A stretch of DNA of 21,147 nucleotides from Paludibacter sp. GTDB taxonomy: Bacteria > Bacteroidota > Bacteroidia > Bacteroidales > Paludibacteraceae. Every line of letters begins with the position of its first letter. Position 1 is the first letter of the stretch. The notes beneath the pieces are model-generated. The model was not told where the DNA came from. It saw nothing but the letters and a program-made list of their open reading frames with translations, and did not search any database. The stretch covers positions 1 through 21,147 of the forward strand of contig JAQTOL010000005.1 of NCBI GenBank assembly GCA_028748945.1, read 5' to 3'. Positions 1 through 9,529 of this stretch are shown piece by piece. The position numbers were made by a program, and so were the translations under genes.

Positions 1-1265
1 AACAAACCCGGATTGGCGGTGTGATACAATCGAAAAAAGAAGATGATTTTCTGACTGAAAATGGTCCGAATACAGGCGTGGTAGGTAATACAACGGTGGT
101 AGAACTTTTCGAGGATTTAGCGGGAAAATGCGGGTTGGAAGTTGCCGGAGATAATGTAAAAAAAAGATTTATTCTTAAAAACGGAAGATGGGAAAGCTTG
201 CCTTTGGGAGCAAGAGAAGCCATAATGACACCACTTTTTACCCTTAAAGATAAATTCCGTGTGTTGGGCGAACCGTTCCGTCCGGCAGGGAAAAACCCTC
301 ACGAAAATCTGGCGGATTTTGTAAAGAGAAGACTCGGACAAAGCTTTTTAAACTATGCCATCGATCCATTTATCATTGGAGTTTATGCAGGCGATCCAAC
401 CTATTTAATACCCAAATATGCGCTCCCAAAACTGTATAATCTGGAACAAAAATACGGAAGTTTAATCGGCGGATCGTTTCGAAAAGGATTTGAAAAGAAA
501 ATTTCTGAGGAAAAAAAAGTAAGTAAAAAAGTATTTTCTTTTGAAGGCGGATTAAGCACCTTGACAAAAAGTTTATACGCATCTGCCGGTGTTGAAAATT
601 TCACATTGGGAGTTGAGAATATTACTGTAACCAAAATTGAAGACGGCTACAAAGTACAGTATACAAATGCACAAAAAGAAGCCTGTACAATCTACGCAAA
701 AAATGTAATCAGCACCATTGGAGCATATGCATTGGATTCGATTTTCCCTTTTATTGATGCTGTTTCCATGCAAAAACTGAATTCGCTCCTTTACACCAAA
801 GTGATTGAAGTTTCGGTTGGTTTTAAAACGTGGAAAGGTTGCAGGCTTGATGGTTTTGGCGGTCTGATTCCATCCATTGAAAAACGCGATTTGCTGGGCA
901 TACTTTACATGTCGTCACTCTTTAAAAACAGAGCTCCCGAAGGTGGCGCATTGTTATCCATTTTCATGGGAGGGGTCAAACGCCAGGATCTTATTTCATT
1001 AACCGACGATCAGATTCGGACAATTGTTGAAAAGGAATGCAAAGAGTTGATGAGTTTGGACGAGTTTAATCCTGAATTGTTTAAAATTGTCCGCCACAAT
1101 TACGCCATACCCCAATATGGAGTTGAAAGTGGAGATCGTTTTTCAACCATAAAAACACTCGAAACACAATTTACAGGATTGCAAATTGGCGGAAATCTGC
1201 GCGATGGAATTGGAATGGCAGACAGGATAAAACAAGGGAAAGAACTTGCTGAGCGTATTTTATAA
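1..1265 (+). CDS. hemG: Protoporphyrinogen oxidase, 5'-truncated by window edge
   Basis: This is an FAD-dependent oxidase that converts protoporphyrinogen IX to protoporphyrin IX, the penultimate step of heme synthesis. The frame is open from base 3, and the residues before the first GTG (QTRIGG) continue the conserved FAD-binding stretch that precedes a TENGPNT motif, so the gene starts outside the window. About 420 residues are visible. The family is about 450-470 residues, so roughly 35-45 N-terminal residues with the GxGxxG nucleotide-binding turn are missing. The C-terminal FAD motif is visible as GLQIGGNLRDGIGMADRI. The stop at 1263-1265 lies inside the 3' end of cobA on the other strand. 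The gene is the heme-branch counterpart to the siroheme genes next to it. The family call is firm; the symbol follows usual Bacteroidetes naming of the HemY-like enzyme. Confidence 0.9.
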   Translation, partial: QTRIGGVIQSKKEDDFLTENGPNTGVVGNTTVVELFEDLAGKCGLEVAGDNVKKRFILKNGRWESLPLGAREAIMTPLFTLKDKFRVLGEPFRPAGKNPHENLADFVKRRLGQSFLNYAIDPFIIGVYAGDPTYLIPKYALPKLYNLEQKYGSLIGGSFRKGFEKKISEEKKVSKKVFSFEGGLSTLTKSLYASAGVENFTLGVENITVTKIEDGYKVQYTNAQKEACTIYAKNVISTIGAYALDSIFPFIDAVSMQKLNSLLYTKVIEVSVGFKTWKGCRLDGFGGLIPSIEKRDLLGILYMSSLFKNRAPEGGALLSIFMGGVKRQDLISLTDDQIRTIVEKECKELMSLDEFNPELFKIVRHNYAIPQYGVESGDRFSTIKTLETQFTGLQIGGNLRDGIGMADRIKQGKELAERIL

Positions 1266-2018
1266 ACTCAAAAGCATTTCCTGAGTTTGTTGAATGAGAT
1301 TTTGTCTGTATGAAATCACATCTCCAATGATAATGATAACCGGAGTCGGAAATTTATCTTCGGTCCGGCTCAAAATTTTCAATGTAGACAAAAATTCCTG
1401 TTGATCGGGTAAAGAAACGTTGTACACCAGAGCCACAGGTGTATTGGGATCACGCCCTTCGGCAATGGCTTTAGCCGCAATTTTGTGAATGGTAGAACCT
1501 GCCATAAAGCACACCAGTGTGTCGGTATTTGGCAATTGCACATCGGAAGTATGCCCGGTTATAAATGCAACAGATTTCGCAATTCCTCTCAATGTCAATG
1601 GGATCTGAGTCAGAGCTGCAACAGCAATTCCCGTACAAATTCCCGGGATTACACTCACCGGTACAGCTTTGCTTTTCAAGAACTCTATTTCTTCACCTCC
1701 GTGTGCAAAAACCATCGAATCGCCGCCCTTTAATCTCACGATATTTTTACCCATTCGAGCCGCTTCGAGCATTAAATCATGGATGGCTTCCTGCTCAAAA
1801 CTATGACAATGACTACGCTTTCCAACATAAACTTTTTCCGCCTTGTAATTATCCAAAAAGTCAATATCTACAAGATCGTCATGAAAAATAATATCGGCAT
1901 TAGCAATGGCACGTTCTCCGGCAATAGTCAGCAAGTCCGGATCACCGGGACCAAAACCCACCAGAGTTACTTTACCCATTGAAAATTCAGGAATTCTATT
2001 TGAACTATTATAAGACAT
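1260..2018 (-). CDS. cobA: Uroporphyrinogen-III C-methyltransferase (SUMT)
   Basis: The enzyme uses SAM to methylate uroporphyrinogen III at C2 and C7, giving precorrin-2, the entry to siroheme and cobalamin. The 252-residue protein has the SUMT signatures in order: GFGPGDPDLL (21-30), VRLKGGDSMVF (94-104) with HGGEE, VIPGICTGIA (123-132), and RGIAKSVAFITGH. It is a stand-alone methyltransferase, not a CysG fusion; the dehydrogenase/chelatase partner is encoded two genes upstream. A second Met at residue 14 (ATG at 1977-1979), one residue before KVTLVGFGPGD, is an equally good start, because homologues often begin there. It is the last gene of the leftward siroheme operon, and its stop overlaps the hemG 3' end tail to tail. 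Use for siroheme rather than B12 is inferred from the divergent cysJI genes. Confidence 0.93.
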   Translation of the reverse strand: MSYNSSNRIPEFSMGKVTLVGFGPGDPDLLTIAGERAIANADIIFHDDLVDIDFLDNYKAEKVYVGKRSHCHSFEQEAIHDLMLEAARMGKNIVRLKGGDSMVFAHGGEEIEFLKSKAVPVSVIPGICTGIAVAALTQIPLTLRGIAKSVAFITGHTSDVQLPNTDTLVCFMAGSTIHKIAAKAIAEGRDPNTPVALVYNVSLPDQQEFLSTLKILSRTEDKFPTPVIIIIGDVISYRQNLIQQTQEMLLSL

Positions 2019-2055
2019 TTTTTCTTTGTTTTACAAAATACTAAATTTATAAAAT

Positions 2056-2589
2056 CTAATCAACCAACTTTTTCAGGATTTCAAGTCCTTGCTCCCATTC
2101 GCCATATCCCGATAAATTATTAATATGTCCGGCATCTCCAATGTTGATAAAACCGCTGCCCCAACATCGGGCATAAAATTCAGCCTTCTCAATGCTTACC
2201 CAGGGATCATTCGTACTTGCAACGAGTGTGGTTGGAAATGGAAATTTAATTATTGGTGCCACTTCAAAAAGTTTTTTCTCAATCTTTCTTTTGATAACTT
2301 CCGTATCGGGAGGTGCAACCAGTAATGCCGCCTTAATATTTCTGTGATACTGTTTTGCCCATTCAACGACCGTGAGACAGCCCAGACTATGAGCTACCAA
2401 CACAACCGTTTCAGGGTCATAACCTTCAATTGCTTTATCAATATTCTCAACCCATTCGTCAATATTTGGATTATCCCAGTCTTTCTGGTTAATGCGCTGA
2501 AAATTCGTTTGGGTTTTCTCGAAATAGGTTTGCCAATGATTCGACCCTGAACCACCATAACCGGGAATGATAAAATAATTTGTTGTCAT
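2056..2589 (-). CDS. RBBP9/YdeN-type serine hydrolase
   Basis: This is a small cytosolic alpha/beta hydrolase of 177 residues, the usual size for the RBBP9/YdeN family. The N-terminal strand and turn FIIPGYGGSGSNHWQ (6-20) are typical of the family. The nucleophile elbow is HSLGC with Ser68, the acid is Asp128 in STNDPW, and the histidine is His155 in GDAGHINN, giving a complete predicted triad. There is no signal peptide. It lies 17 bp downstream of the precorrin-2 dehydrogenase gene and 37 bp upstream of cobA, so it is probably co-transcribed with the siroheme genes. The substrate is unknown for most of the family, and none can be read here. A role in siroheme or sulfur metabolism would be inference from position alone. 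Confidence 0.87.
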   Translation of the reverse strand: MTTNYFIIPGYGGSGSNHWQTYFEKTQTNFQRINQKDWDNPNIDEWVENIDKAIEGYDPETVVLVAHSLGCLTVVEWAKQYHRNIKAALLVAPPDTEVIKRKIEKKLFEVAPIIKFPFPTTLVASTNDPWVSIEKAEFYARCWGSGFINIGDAGHINNLSGYGEWEQGLEILKKLVD

Positions 2590-2606
2590 GATTCGGACCC
2601 TATATT

Positions 2607-3077
2607 TTAACGAACTTGAATACTTCCATTTTCGAATAATACTTTAATCTGATTTCGGATATCCACTGATTGATAAACGTTTTGAGCATTTGATCCGACA
2701 GAAACAGTGATATATCCTTCTTTGTGAATCGCCGGCGAGACAAAATCGCAAAGCAAAGGTGCATCGCACACACTGGTTAAAATACCACGTTCTTCGGCAT
2801 CTTTTTTAATCTGTCGGTTTAGTTCATGATTGTCAGTAACAACATAAACCAGAAAAAATCCATCTAAATCAGAAGCTTCATATTCTTTACGCAATAAAAT
2901 AAAACCCAATGCTTCTATTTCCGGGGTAATATCAGGCGCAACAACCGTAACATTATCCACAAAACGCTTCATAATCGTTGCTTTATGAGTGGCTATTTTT
3001 CCACCGCCAACCAACAATATTTTTTTGCCGGTAACATTTAATGAGATGGGTAAAAATTGTAAATCTGCTTTATTCAT
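2607..3077 (-). CDS. Precorrin-2 dehydrogenase / sirohydrochlorin ferrochelatase (Met8 / CysG N-domain)
   Basis: This enzyme oxidises precorrin-2 to sirohydrochlorin with NAD and then inserts iron to give siroheme. The 156-residue protein starts with an FLPISLN strand followed by the Rossmann motif VGGGKIATHKA (23-33). The segment SVCDAPLLCDFVSPA carries Asp105, which lines up with the catalytic Asp of E. coli CysG (Asp104) and yeast Met8p. The CysG C-terminal methyltransferase is absent, and cobA supplies that activity. At about 156 residues the protein is shorter than Met8 or the CysG N-terminal module (about 210 or more), so the small C-terminal helical region is reduced, as is common in stand-alone versions. 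It is 25 bp downstream of the DUF2061 gene and 17 bp upstream of the hydrolase, in an operon. That it does both steps is inferred from the family. Confidence 0.9.
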   Translation of the reverse strand: MNKADLQFLPISLNVTGKKILLVGGGKIATHKATIMKRFVDNVTVVAPDITPEIEALGFILLRKEYEASDLDGFFLVYVVTDNHELNRQIKKDAEERGILTSVCDAPLLCDFVSPAIHKEGYITVSVGSNAQNVYQSVDIRNQIKVLFENGSIQVR

Positions 3078-3102
3078 TGGTTGAATTGCTTATTATAAAA
3101 AT

Positions 3103-3351
3103 CTAAATCTGGTAATCTATCGGTTTCTGTTCTACTTTTCCAAATTTTATTTTATTCCAAAGTCTTTCGTGCAAAAAGTATAAAAACATTTTAGTAAATA
3201 GCTCAACACCACCTATTGAAAGAGCAAACTTAATATTTCCGACAATTAAAAAAGAAATAAAAACCGTATCTATTGTGCCAATCATGCGCCACGAAATAGC
3301 TTTAACTATACTTCGATAGGGCTTTTCGCTTACGTATGTTTTTTTAATCAT
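3103..3351 (-). CDS. DUF2061 small membrane protein
   Basis: This protein of about 82 residues carries the DUF2061 signature: a basic N-terminus EKPYRSIVKAISWR, a hydrophobic segment TIDTVFISFLIVG, and a second one covering ALSIGGVELFTKMFLYFLHERLW. It is probably an inner-membrane protein with two hydrophobic segments. The frame is open upstream to an ATG at 3433-3435 (110 residues, with a GAGG 8 nt before it), but the extra N-terminal 28 residues have no family character and would overlap the cysJ leader. The ATG at 3349-3351 gives the normal family length and is preferred. It is the first gene of the leftward siroheme operon. DUF2061 proteins are often found beside sulfate-assimilation genes in Bacteroidetes (from memory), which fits. 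No biochemical function is known to me. Confidence 0.8.
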   Translation of the reverse strand: MIKKTYVSEKPYRSIVKAISWRMIGTIDTVFISFLIVGNIKFALSIGGVELFTKMFLYFLHERLWNKIKFGKVEQKPIDYQI

Positions 3352-3480
3352 GTTCAGTTCGTAGTTTGTATTTGAAATTTGACTTTGCAAAATTCCATAA
3401 TTCATTTCGTTACAGAAATCCCTTTGTATGGTCATTTATTCTACCTCGTTTATGGTATCCAATTTACATCAACAAGGGTA

Positions 3481-3511
3481 TTTCCGAACCTTGACACTAG
3501 CTCTAACTTTG
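3481..3511 (+). promoter_or_regulatory. Candidate Bacteroidetes-type promoter for cysJI
   Basis: TAACTTTG at 3504-3511 matches the Bacteroidetes -7 consensus TAnnTTTG exactly. It has TTTC at 3481-3484 as a 3-of-4 match to the -33 TTTG box with a 19-nt spacer. Transcription would start around 3516-3519, leaving a leader of about 25 nt before the corrected cysJ start at 3542. No matching divergent promoter for the DUF2061 operon stood out in the same 190-bp region. Confidence 0.45.
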
Positions 3512-3541
3512 CCGGACAATAACTCAAATCCATATTGCAGA

Positions 3542-5353
3542 ATGACTAACAACAGCTTATTTCCTTTATCGGCAGAACAAATTAAACTGCTTACGGAACT
3601 CTCGGGTTCGCTTACGCCCACACAAATCAACTGGATTTCAGGGTATTTTGCGGGACTTTCTGTTCAGGAAGTGAAGGTTCAACAAGTCACTGAATCAATA
3701 CTTACAACTACCTTACAAAATGATTCAGGTTCCAGCCAAAATGGCAAATCATTAACGATATTATACGGTTCGCGTACCGGAAATGGAGAAGGAATAGCCA
3801 GACAAGCACAAAAAAAGGCCACTGCATTAGGCTTCGATGCGAAACTCAAAAACATGGAAACCTATAAAACCAATGATTTGAAAAATGAAACTAATTTACT
3901 GGTTATAGTAAGCACGCATGGTGAAGGTGAGCCTCCGTTTCAGGCAAAAACGTTCCACGATTTTCTCTTTAGCAAACGTGCCCCGAAACTTGACAATGTA
4001 AATTTTTCCGTTCTGGCCTTAGGTGACAGTTCATATTTGAAATTCTGCCAAACGGGAATTGAAGTTGATAACCGGTTTGAAGAATTGGGTGCAAAACGGA
4101 TTACAGCAAGGGTTGATTGTGATGTTGATTTTCAGGATTCGGCATTGCATTGGGTTACGGATAGTCTGTTGCAATTAAATGATAATAAAACGACTACTCA
4201 ACAAACGGAATCTAAATACGGTTATTCAGAAACAACAAGCACCTTTGGAAAACACAATCCGTTTCAGGCACAGGTACTCGAAAAAACTTTTTTGCACGGA
4301 CGGGACAGTAATCGGCAAACTTTGCACATTGAACTTTCGCTCGAAAATTCCGGATTAACTTATGAACCCGGCGATTCATTGGGAATCTTGGCATCCAATC
4401 CGCCGGAATTAGTTGAAAGTCTGATTCAGACGGTGAATCTTTCGCCCAACGATAAAATAATTTCAGAAACCGGTGAAAGAACTTTGAGTGAAACTCTTCT
4501 CAAAAATTACGAACTGACACACATTACACCCGATGTGTTGAATCGCTATGCAAAACTGACTGATAACAATGAAATTAAAGAAATCCTTCAATCACAGGAT
4601 ACGGTAAAAGAATTTATTTATGGAAAAGATCTGGTGGATTTATTCACCCATTTCCCTGAAAAATTATCTGCAGATCAGTTTATTTCGTTATTGCGTCCTG
4701 TACAACCCCGGCTTTATTCCATTTCCTCAAGCCCGCAAGCATATGCCGATGAAGTTCATCTGACCGTTGGAGTTGTAAAATACAAAAATGATGACCGGAA
4801 CAAGACTGGTTTATGTTCCGTTTTTCTTTCCGACAGAATCGAAGAAAGCGATACAGTACCTGTTTTTGTAGAGAAAAACAATAACTTCCGTTTACCTCAA
4901 AACCCGGAAACACCCATTATTATGGTGGGAGCCGGAACCGGAATTGCACCTTACCGTGCATTTGTTCAGCATCGCGAACTCGATGAAAAACGCGGAAAAA
5001 GCTGGCTGATTTTTGGGAATCGTCATTCTGAAAGTGAATTCCTGTATCAACTTGAATGGCAGCGACATTTGCGTGAGAATTCGTTATCACGTTTGGATGT
5101 GGCTTTCTCCCGCGATTATACGGATAAAGTTTACGTTCAAAATCATATTCAGGAACAAGGAAAATTACTTTTCGACTGGCTTGAAAACGGTGCTCACTTT
5201 TATGTTTGCGGCGATATGAAAAAAATGGCACACGATGTACATAATTCACTTATTAAAGTCGTGAGCAAACATGGCGGATTAAAACCGGAAGCAGCCGAAG
5301 AATACGTTTTGAACTTACAACAACAGCACCGTTATCAAACAGACGTTTATTGA
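3542..5353 (+). CDS. cysJ: NADPH sulfite reductase flavoprotein subunit
   Basis: This subunit passes electrons from NADPH through FAD and FMN to CysI for six-electron reduction of sulfite to sulfide. An upstream in-frame ATG exists at 3428. The ATG at 3542 begins a sequence that matches the CysJ N-terminus, including LTPTQINWISGYFAG, and gives 603 residues, close to the 599 of E. coli CysJ. In the corrected numbering there is a flavodoxin domain from about 70 to 210 (TILYGSRTGN at 72-81, STHGEG, ALGDSSY), a FAD-binding domain with RLYSISSSP, and an NADPH domain with GAGTGIAPYRAF, FGNRHSE and FYVCGD. The C-terminus is the family's usual HRYQTDVY. It lies 60 bp before cysI and is probably transcribed with it. 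A candidate promoter lies at 3481-3511. Confidence 0.95.
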   Translation: MTNNSLFPLSAEQIKLLTELSGSLTPTQINWISGYFAGLSVQEVKVQQVTESILTTTLQNDSGSSQNGKSLTILYGSRTGNGEGIARQAQKKATALGFDAKLKNMETYKTNDLKNETNLLVIVSTHGEGEPPFQAKTFHDFLFSKRAPKLDNVNFSVLALGDSSYLKFCQTGIEVDNRFEELGAKRITARVDCDVDFQDSALHWVTDSLLQLNDNKTTTQQTESKYGYSETTSTFGKHNPFQAQVLEKTFLHGRDSNRQTLHIELSLENSGLTYEPGDSLGILASNPPELVESLIQTVNLSPNDKIISETGERTLSETLLKNYELTHITPDVLNRYAKLTDNNEIKEILQSQDTVKEFIYGKDLVDLFTHFPEKLSADQFISLLRPVQPRLYSISSSPQAYADEVHLTVGVVKYKNDDRNKTGLCSVFLSDRIEESDTVPVFVEKNNNFRLPQNPETPIIMVGAGTGIAPYRAFVQHRELDEKRGKSWLIFGNRHSESEFLYQLEWQRHLRENSLSRLDVAFSRDYTDKVYVQNHIQEQGKLLFDWLENGAHFYVCGDMKKMAHDVHNSLIKVVSKHGGLKPEAAEEYVLNLQQQHRYQTDVY

Positions 5354-5370
5354 ACCTATCGTTTTTTTTA

Positions 5371-5403
5371 AAATAGTAAATGGTAAATACTTAAATAGTA
5401 AAT
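5371..5403. repeat. Heptamer-period repeat in the cysJ/cysI spacer
   Basis: AAATAGTAAAT occurs at 5371-5381 and again at 5393-5403, 22 nt apart. Between them the unit reads TAGTAAA, TGGTAAA, then an 8-nt variant, then TAGTAAA, so the underlying period is 7. It fills half of the 60-bp spacer and contains no hairpin. It is one of four heptamer-type repeats in this window. Confidence 0.7.
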
Positions 5404-5413
5404 AAAATATTAT

Positions 5414-7126
5414 ATGACCATTATAAAATTATCCGATGTAGAACGGATTAAAACAGAGAGTAACTATCTGCGTGGGACCATTCAGGAAGGGTTGACCGAT
5501 CAGATAACTGCGAGTATAAGTGCGGATGACCAGCAACTTATAAAGCTTCATGGTGCTTATCAACAACAGAATCGCGATCTGGACGATGAACGAAGAAAAC
5601 AAAAGCTTGAACCGCTTTACAGTTTTCTGATCCGCATCCGTGTTCCGGGCGGAATTACCACGGCCAGGCAATGGTTAGATATTGACAAACTGGCTGACAC
5701 CTATGGTAATCCAACAATAAAACTTACCACCCGGCAGGCTTTTGAATTACATGGCGTGGTAAAACGAAAACTTAAAGCTACGATAAAAGGTATCAATCAG
5801 ACTTTACTGGACACATTGGCTGCCTGCGGGGATGTAAACAGAAACGTAATGACATCTGCCAATCCATGGGAAAGCGAGATTCACCAACAGGTATACGACG
5901 ATGCCCGGCTATTACACACAAATCTTTCTCCACAAACTACTGCCTATCATGAAATATGGCTTAATGATGAGTTAGTATCCGGTGGAGAAAAAAAGGAGGA
6001 TATTGAACCCTTGTACGGTAAAACCTATTTACCACGGAAATTTAAAATTGCCATTGCTATTCCTCCACGAAATGATGTGGATGTTTATGCCAACGATTTA
6101 GGACTTATAGCTATTGCCGAAAACGGGAAACTGATTGGTTATAATATTCTGGCGGGTGGTGGAATGGGTATGACTTTCGGAATTGAAACCACTTACCCAC
6201 GTTTAGGAGATTTGATCGGATTTGTGAAACCCGAAAATACTGTGGAAGCTGCAAAAGCCATAGTCATATGGCAACGGGAAAATGGAAACCGTTCCGACCG
6301 TAAAAATGCGCGTTTGAAATACACCATCGACCGGTTGGGGTTGAACGAATTTAAAAAATCAATTAAATCCGAATTAGGAGATAAACTGGAACCGGCTAAA
6401 CCTTTTCATTTCGATAGTAACGGCGACAGTTACGGCTGGAAAAAAGGATTCAATGGCAAATGGTATTATACCTTGTTTGTCGAAGGTGGGAAAGTAAAAA
6501 ATGACAGCAAACTCCAAGTTAAAACAGCTTTACAGGAAATAGCCCAAAACCATAACGTGAATTTTATTCTGACCGGAAATCAGAATCTGGTTATTGCCGA
6601 TATTGAAGAGAAAGATAAAGATAAAATTGACCAACTTCTTGAAAAATGGAAACTGAATAAACATTTCAGCGGTATACGCAGGAATAGCCTGGCATGTGCT
6701 GCATTACCACTCTGTGGATTGGCTTTTGCCGAAGCAGAACGATATTTACCATCATTGGTGGATAAAATCGAGGAAGATATTGTTAATCTTAATCTGCAGG
6801 AAGATGATATCCTGCTTCGCATGACGGGTTGCCCGAATGGTTGTGCGAGACCTTATCTGGGAGAAATAGGATTGGTTGGCAAATCGCCCGGTAGATACAA
6901 CCTGTATCTGGGAGCCGGATTTACAGGGAACAGGTTGAATAAATTATATGCGGAACTTTTATCGGAAGATGAAATACTCGCGACATTAAAACCCATCCTG
7001 GCCGATTATGCCTTAAACAAAAACACGGGCGAGCGGTTTGGTGATTTTGTTATCCGGAAAAAATATGTAAATGCCACTGCAGAAGGTATAGCATTTCATA
7101 GTGACCTAAAAAAGATTTCAAAGTAA
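5414..7126 (+). CDS. cysI: NADPH sulfite reductase hemoprotein subunit
   Basis: The siroheme and [4Fe-4S] subunit carries out sulfite reduction to sulfide for cysteine synthesis. It is 570 residues, the same length as E. coli CysI. The cluster-binding cysteines are all present: Cys428 and Cys434 in ACAALPLC, and Cys473 and Cys477 in TGCPNGC. One of these thiolates also bridges to the siroheme iron in the family. The N-terminal half has the ferredoxin-like siroheme-binding segment RIRVPGGITTARQWL and TTRQAFELHGV. Its cofactor is made by the divergently transcribed operon at 1260-3351. The genes for sulfate activation and PAPS or APS reduction are not in the window. A hairpin with a short T-run follows at 7154-7190. 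Confidence 0.96.
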   Translation: MTIIKLSDVERIKTESNYLRGTIQEGLTDQITASISADDQQLIKLHGAYQQQNRDLDDERRKQKLEPLYSFLIRIRVPGGITTARQWLDIDKLADTYGNPTIKLTTRQAFELHGVVKRKLKATIKGINQTLLDTLAACGDVNRNVMTSANPWESEIHQQVYDDARLLHTNLSPQTTAYHEIWLNDELVSGGEKKEDIEPLYGKTYLPRKFKIAIAIPPRNDVDVYANDLGLIAIAENGKLIGYNILAGGGMGMTFGIETTYPRLGDLIGFVKPENTVEAAKAIVIWQRENGNRSDRKNARLKYTIDRLGLNEFKKSIKSELGDKLEPAKPFHFDSNGDSYGWKKGFNGKWYYTLFVEGGKVKNDSKLQVKTALQEIAQNHNVNFILTGNQNLVIADIEEKDKDKIDQLLEKWKLNKHFSGIRRNSLACAALPLCGLAFAEAERYLPSLVDKIEEDIVNLNLQEDDILLRMTGCPNGCARPYLGEIGLVGKSPGRYNLYLGAGFTGNRLNKLYAELLSEDEILATLKPILADYALNKNTGERFGDFVIRKKYVNATAEGIAFHSDLKKISK

Positions 7127-7153
7127 ATTTGTTTATTTTCTTTATTTTCAAAG

Positions 7154-7190
7154 ATGAACCGGGCGGTAACGTTCGGTTCATTCATTTTTA
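7154..7190 (+). terminator. Candidate terminator downstream of cysI
   Basis: An 8-bp perfect stem, ATGAACCG (7154-7161) with CGGTTCAT (7174-7181), encloses a 12-nt loop. A run of five T residues at 7185-7189 follows. It starts 27 bp after the cysI stop, well placed to end the cysJI transcript. The stem is short and the T-run is modest. Confidence 0.5.
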
Positions 7191-7271
7191 AATGATTTAA
7201 ATTCCCGTATAAATCATGATTATAGGTTATACCTCACAAAAGTAAAAATTGATATTAAAAGTCTCTTCTTC

Positions 7272-7288
7272 GTAAACAAATAACTTAA
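7272..7288. repeat. 17-bp direct repeat upstream of gyrB, copy 1
   Basis: GTAAACAAATAACTTAA occurs here and again, without mismatch, at 7458-7474, 186 bp downstream. The last bases of this copy overlap a TAATTTTG promoter-like box at 7286-7293. Confidence 0.85.
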
Positions 7289-7387
7289 TTTTGATCATAT
7301 AAAAACGCATTTAAAATAAACCCATCCAGCGTATTTCTGAAATCGAATTTCTCTTTAATTCATGGCTCTTATGTCAAATATTTATTG

Positions 7388-7395
7388 TATATTTG
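7388..7395 (+). promoter_or_regulatory. Possible -7 box of a gyrB promoter
   Basis: TATATTTG matches the Bacteroidetes TAnnTTTG element and lies 86 bp before the gyrB ATG. No good TTTG -33 box lies 19-21 nt upstream, so this is only half a promoter. The alternative TAATTTTG at 7286-7293 has the same weakness. Confidence 0.3.
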
Positions 7396-7457
7396 TCTGT
7401 TTTTTTGGATAGAACGAATAACTATAAGCAATCAAACAAATCTATCTTCAAACAACT

Positions 7458-9449
<1,992 letters not shown>

Positions 9450-9466
9450 TAAAAGACCAATTTTTT

Positions 9467-9507
9467 AATTTCCAATTTCCAATGATTCCAATTGGAAATT
9501 GGAAATT
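9467..9507. repeat. Perfect 17-bp inverted repeat made of heptamers
   Basis: The left arm AATTTCCAATTTCCAAT (9467-9483) and right arm ATTGGAAATTGGAAATT (9491-9507) are exact reverse complements around a 7-nt loop. Each arm is itself two copies of a heptamer (AATTTCC twice, AATTGGA twice). A T6 run lies before the left arm (9461-9466), not after the hairpin, so it does not look like a standard terminator for gyrB. Confidence 0.85.
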
Positions 9508-9511
9508 GATG

Positions 9512-9528
9512 AATTGAAAATTTAAATT
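9512..9528 (+). repeat. 17-bp leader sequence shared with the kdsA leader, copy 1
   Basis: AATTGAAAATTTAAATT ends one base before the LOG gene ATG. The identical 17 bp recurs at 11460-11476, directly abutting the KdsA-KdsC ATG. An 11-bp direct repeat AATTGATGAAT (9504-9514 and 9525-9535) also brackets it. The first copy of that repeat contains a decoy ATG followed by AAT TGA. Confidence 0.75.
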
Positions 9529-9529
9529 G

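Noticed and set aside
3491..3496. TTGACA as a sigma70-type -35 box
   Set aside because: No TATAAT-like box lies 16-18 nt downstream, and the host looks like a Bacteroidete, which uses a different promoter consensus.
3428..3541. N-terminal 38-residue extension of CysJ
   Set aside because: It has no similarity to CysJ N-termini, it covers a good promoter box, and it would overlap the extended DUF2061 frame. The ATG at 3542 fits family length and sequence.
4920..5249. 109-codon leftward frame inside cysJ
   Set aside because: It lies wholly opposite the conserved NADPH-binding domain of CysJ and has no recognisable motif or separate leader.
7362..7412. 16-codon ORF (M-A-L-M-S-N...) as a gyrB leader peptide
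   Set aside because: It contains the most likely -7 box (7388-7395), so it would not be transcribed from that promoter. It shows no ribosome site and no regulatory codon run.
9461..9507. Hairpin after gyrB as a rho-independent terminator
   Set aside because: The T-run precedes the left arm. On neither strand does a U-tract follow the stem, which is entirely AT-rich except for GG/CC pairs.
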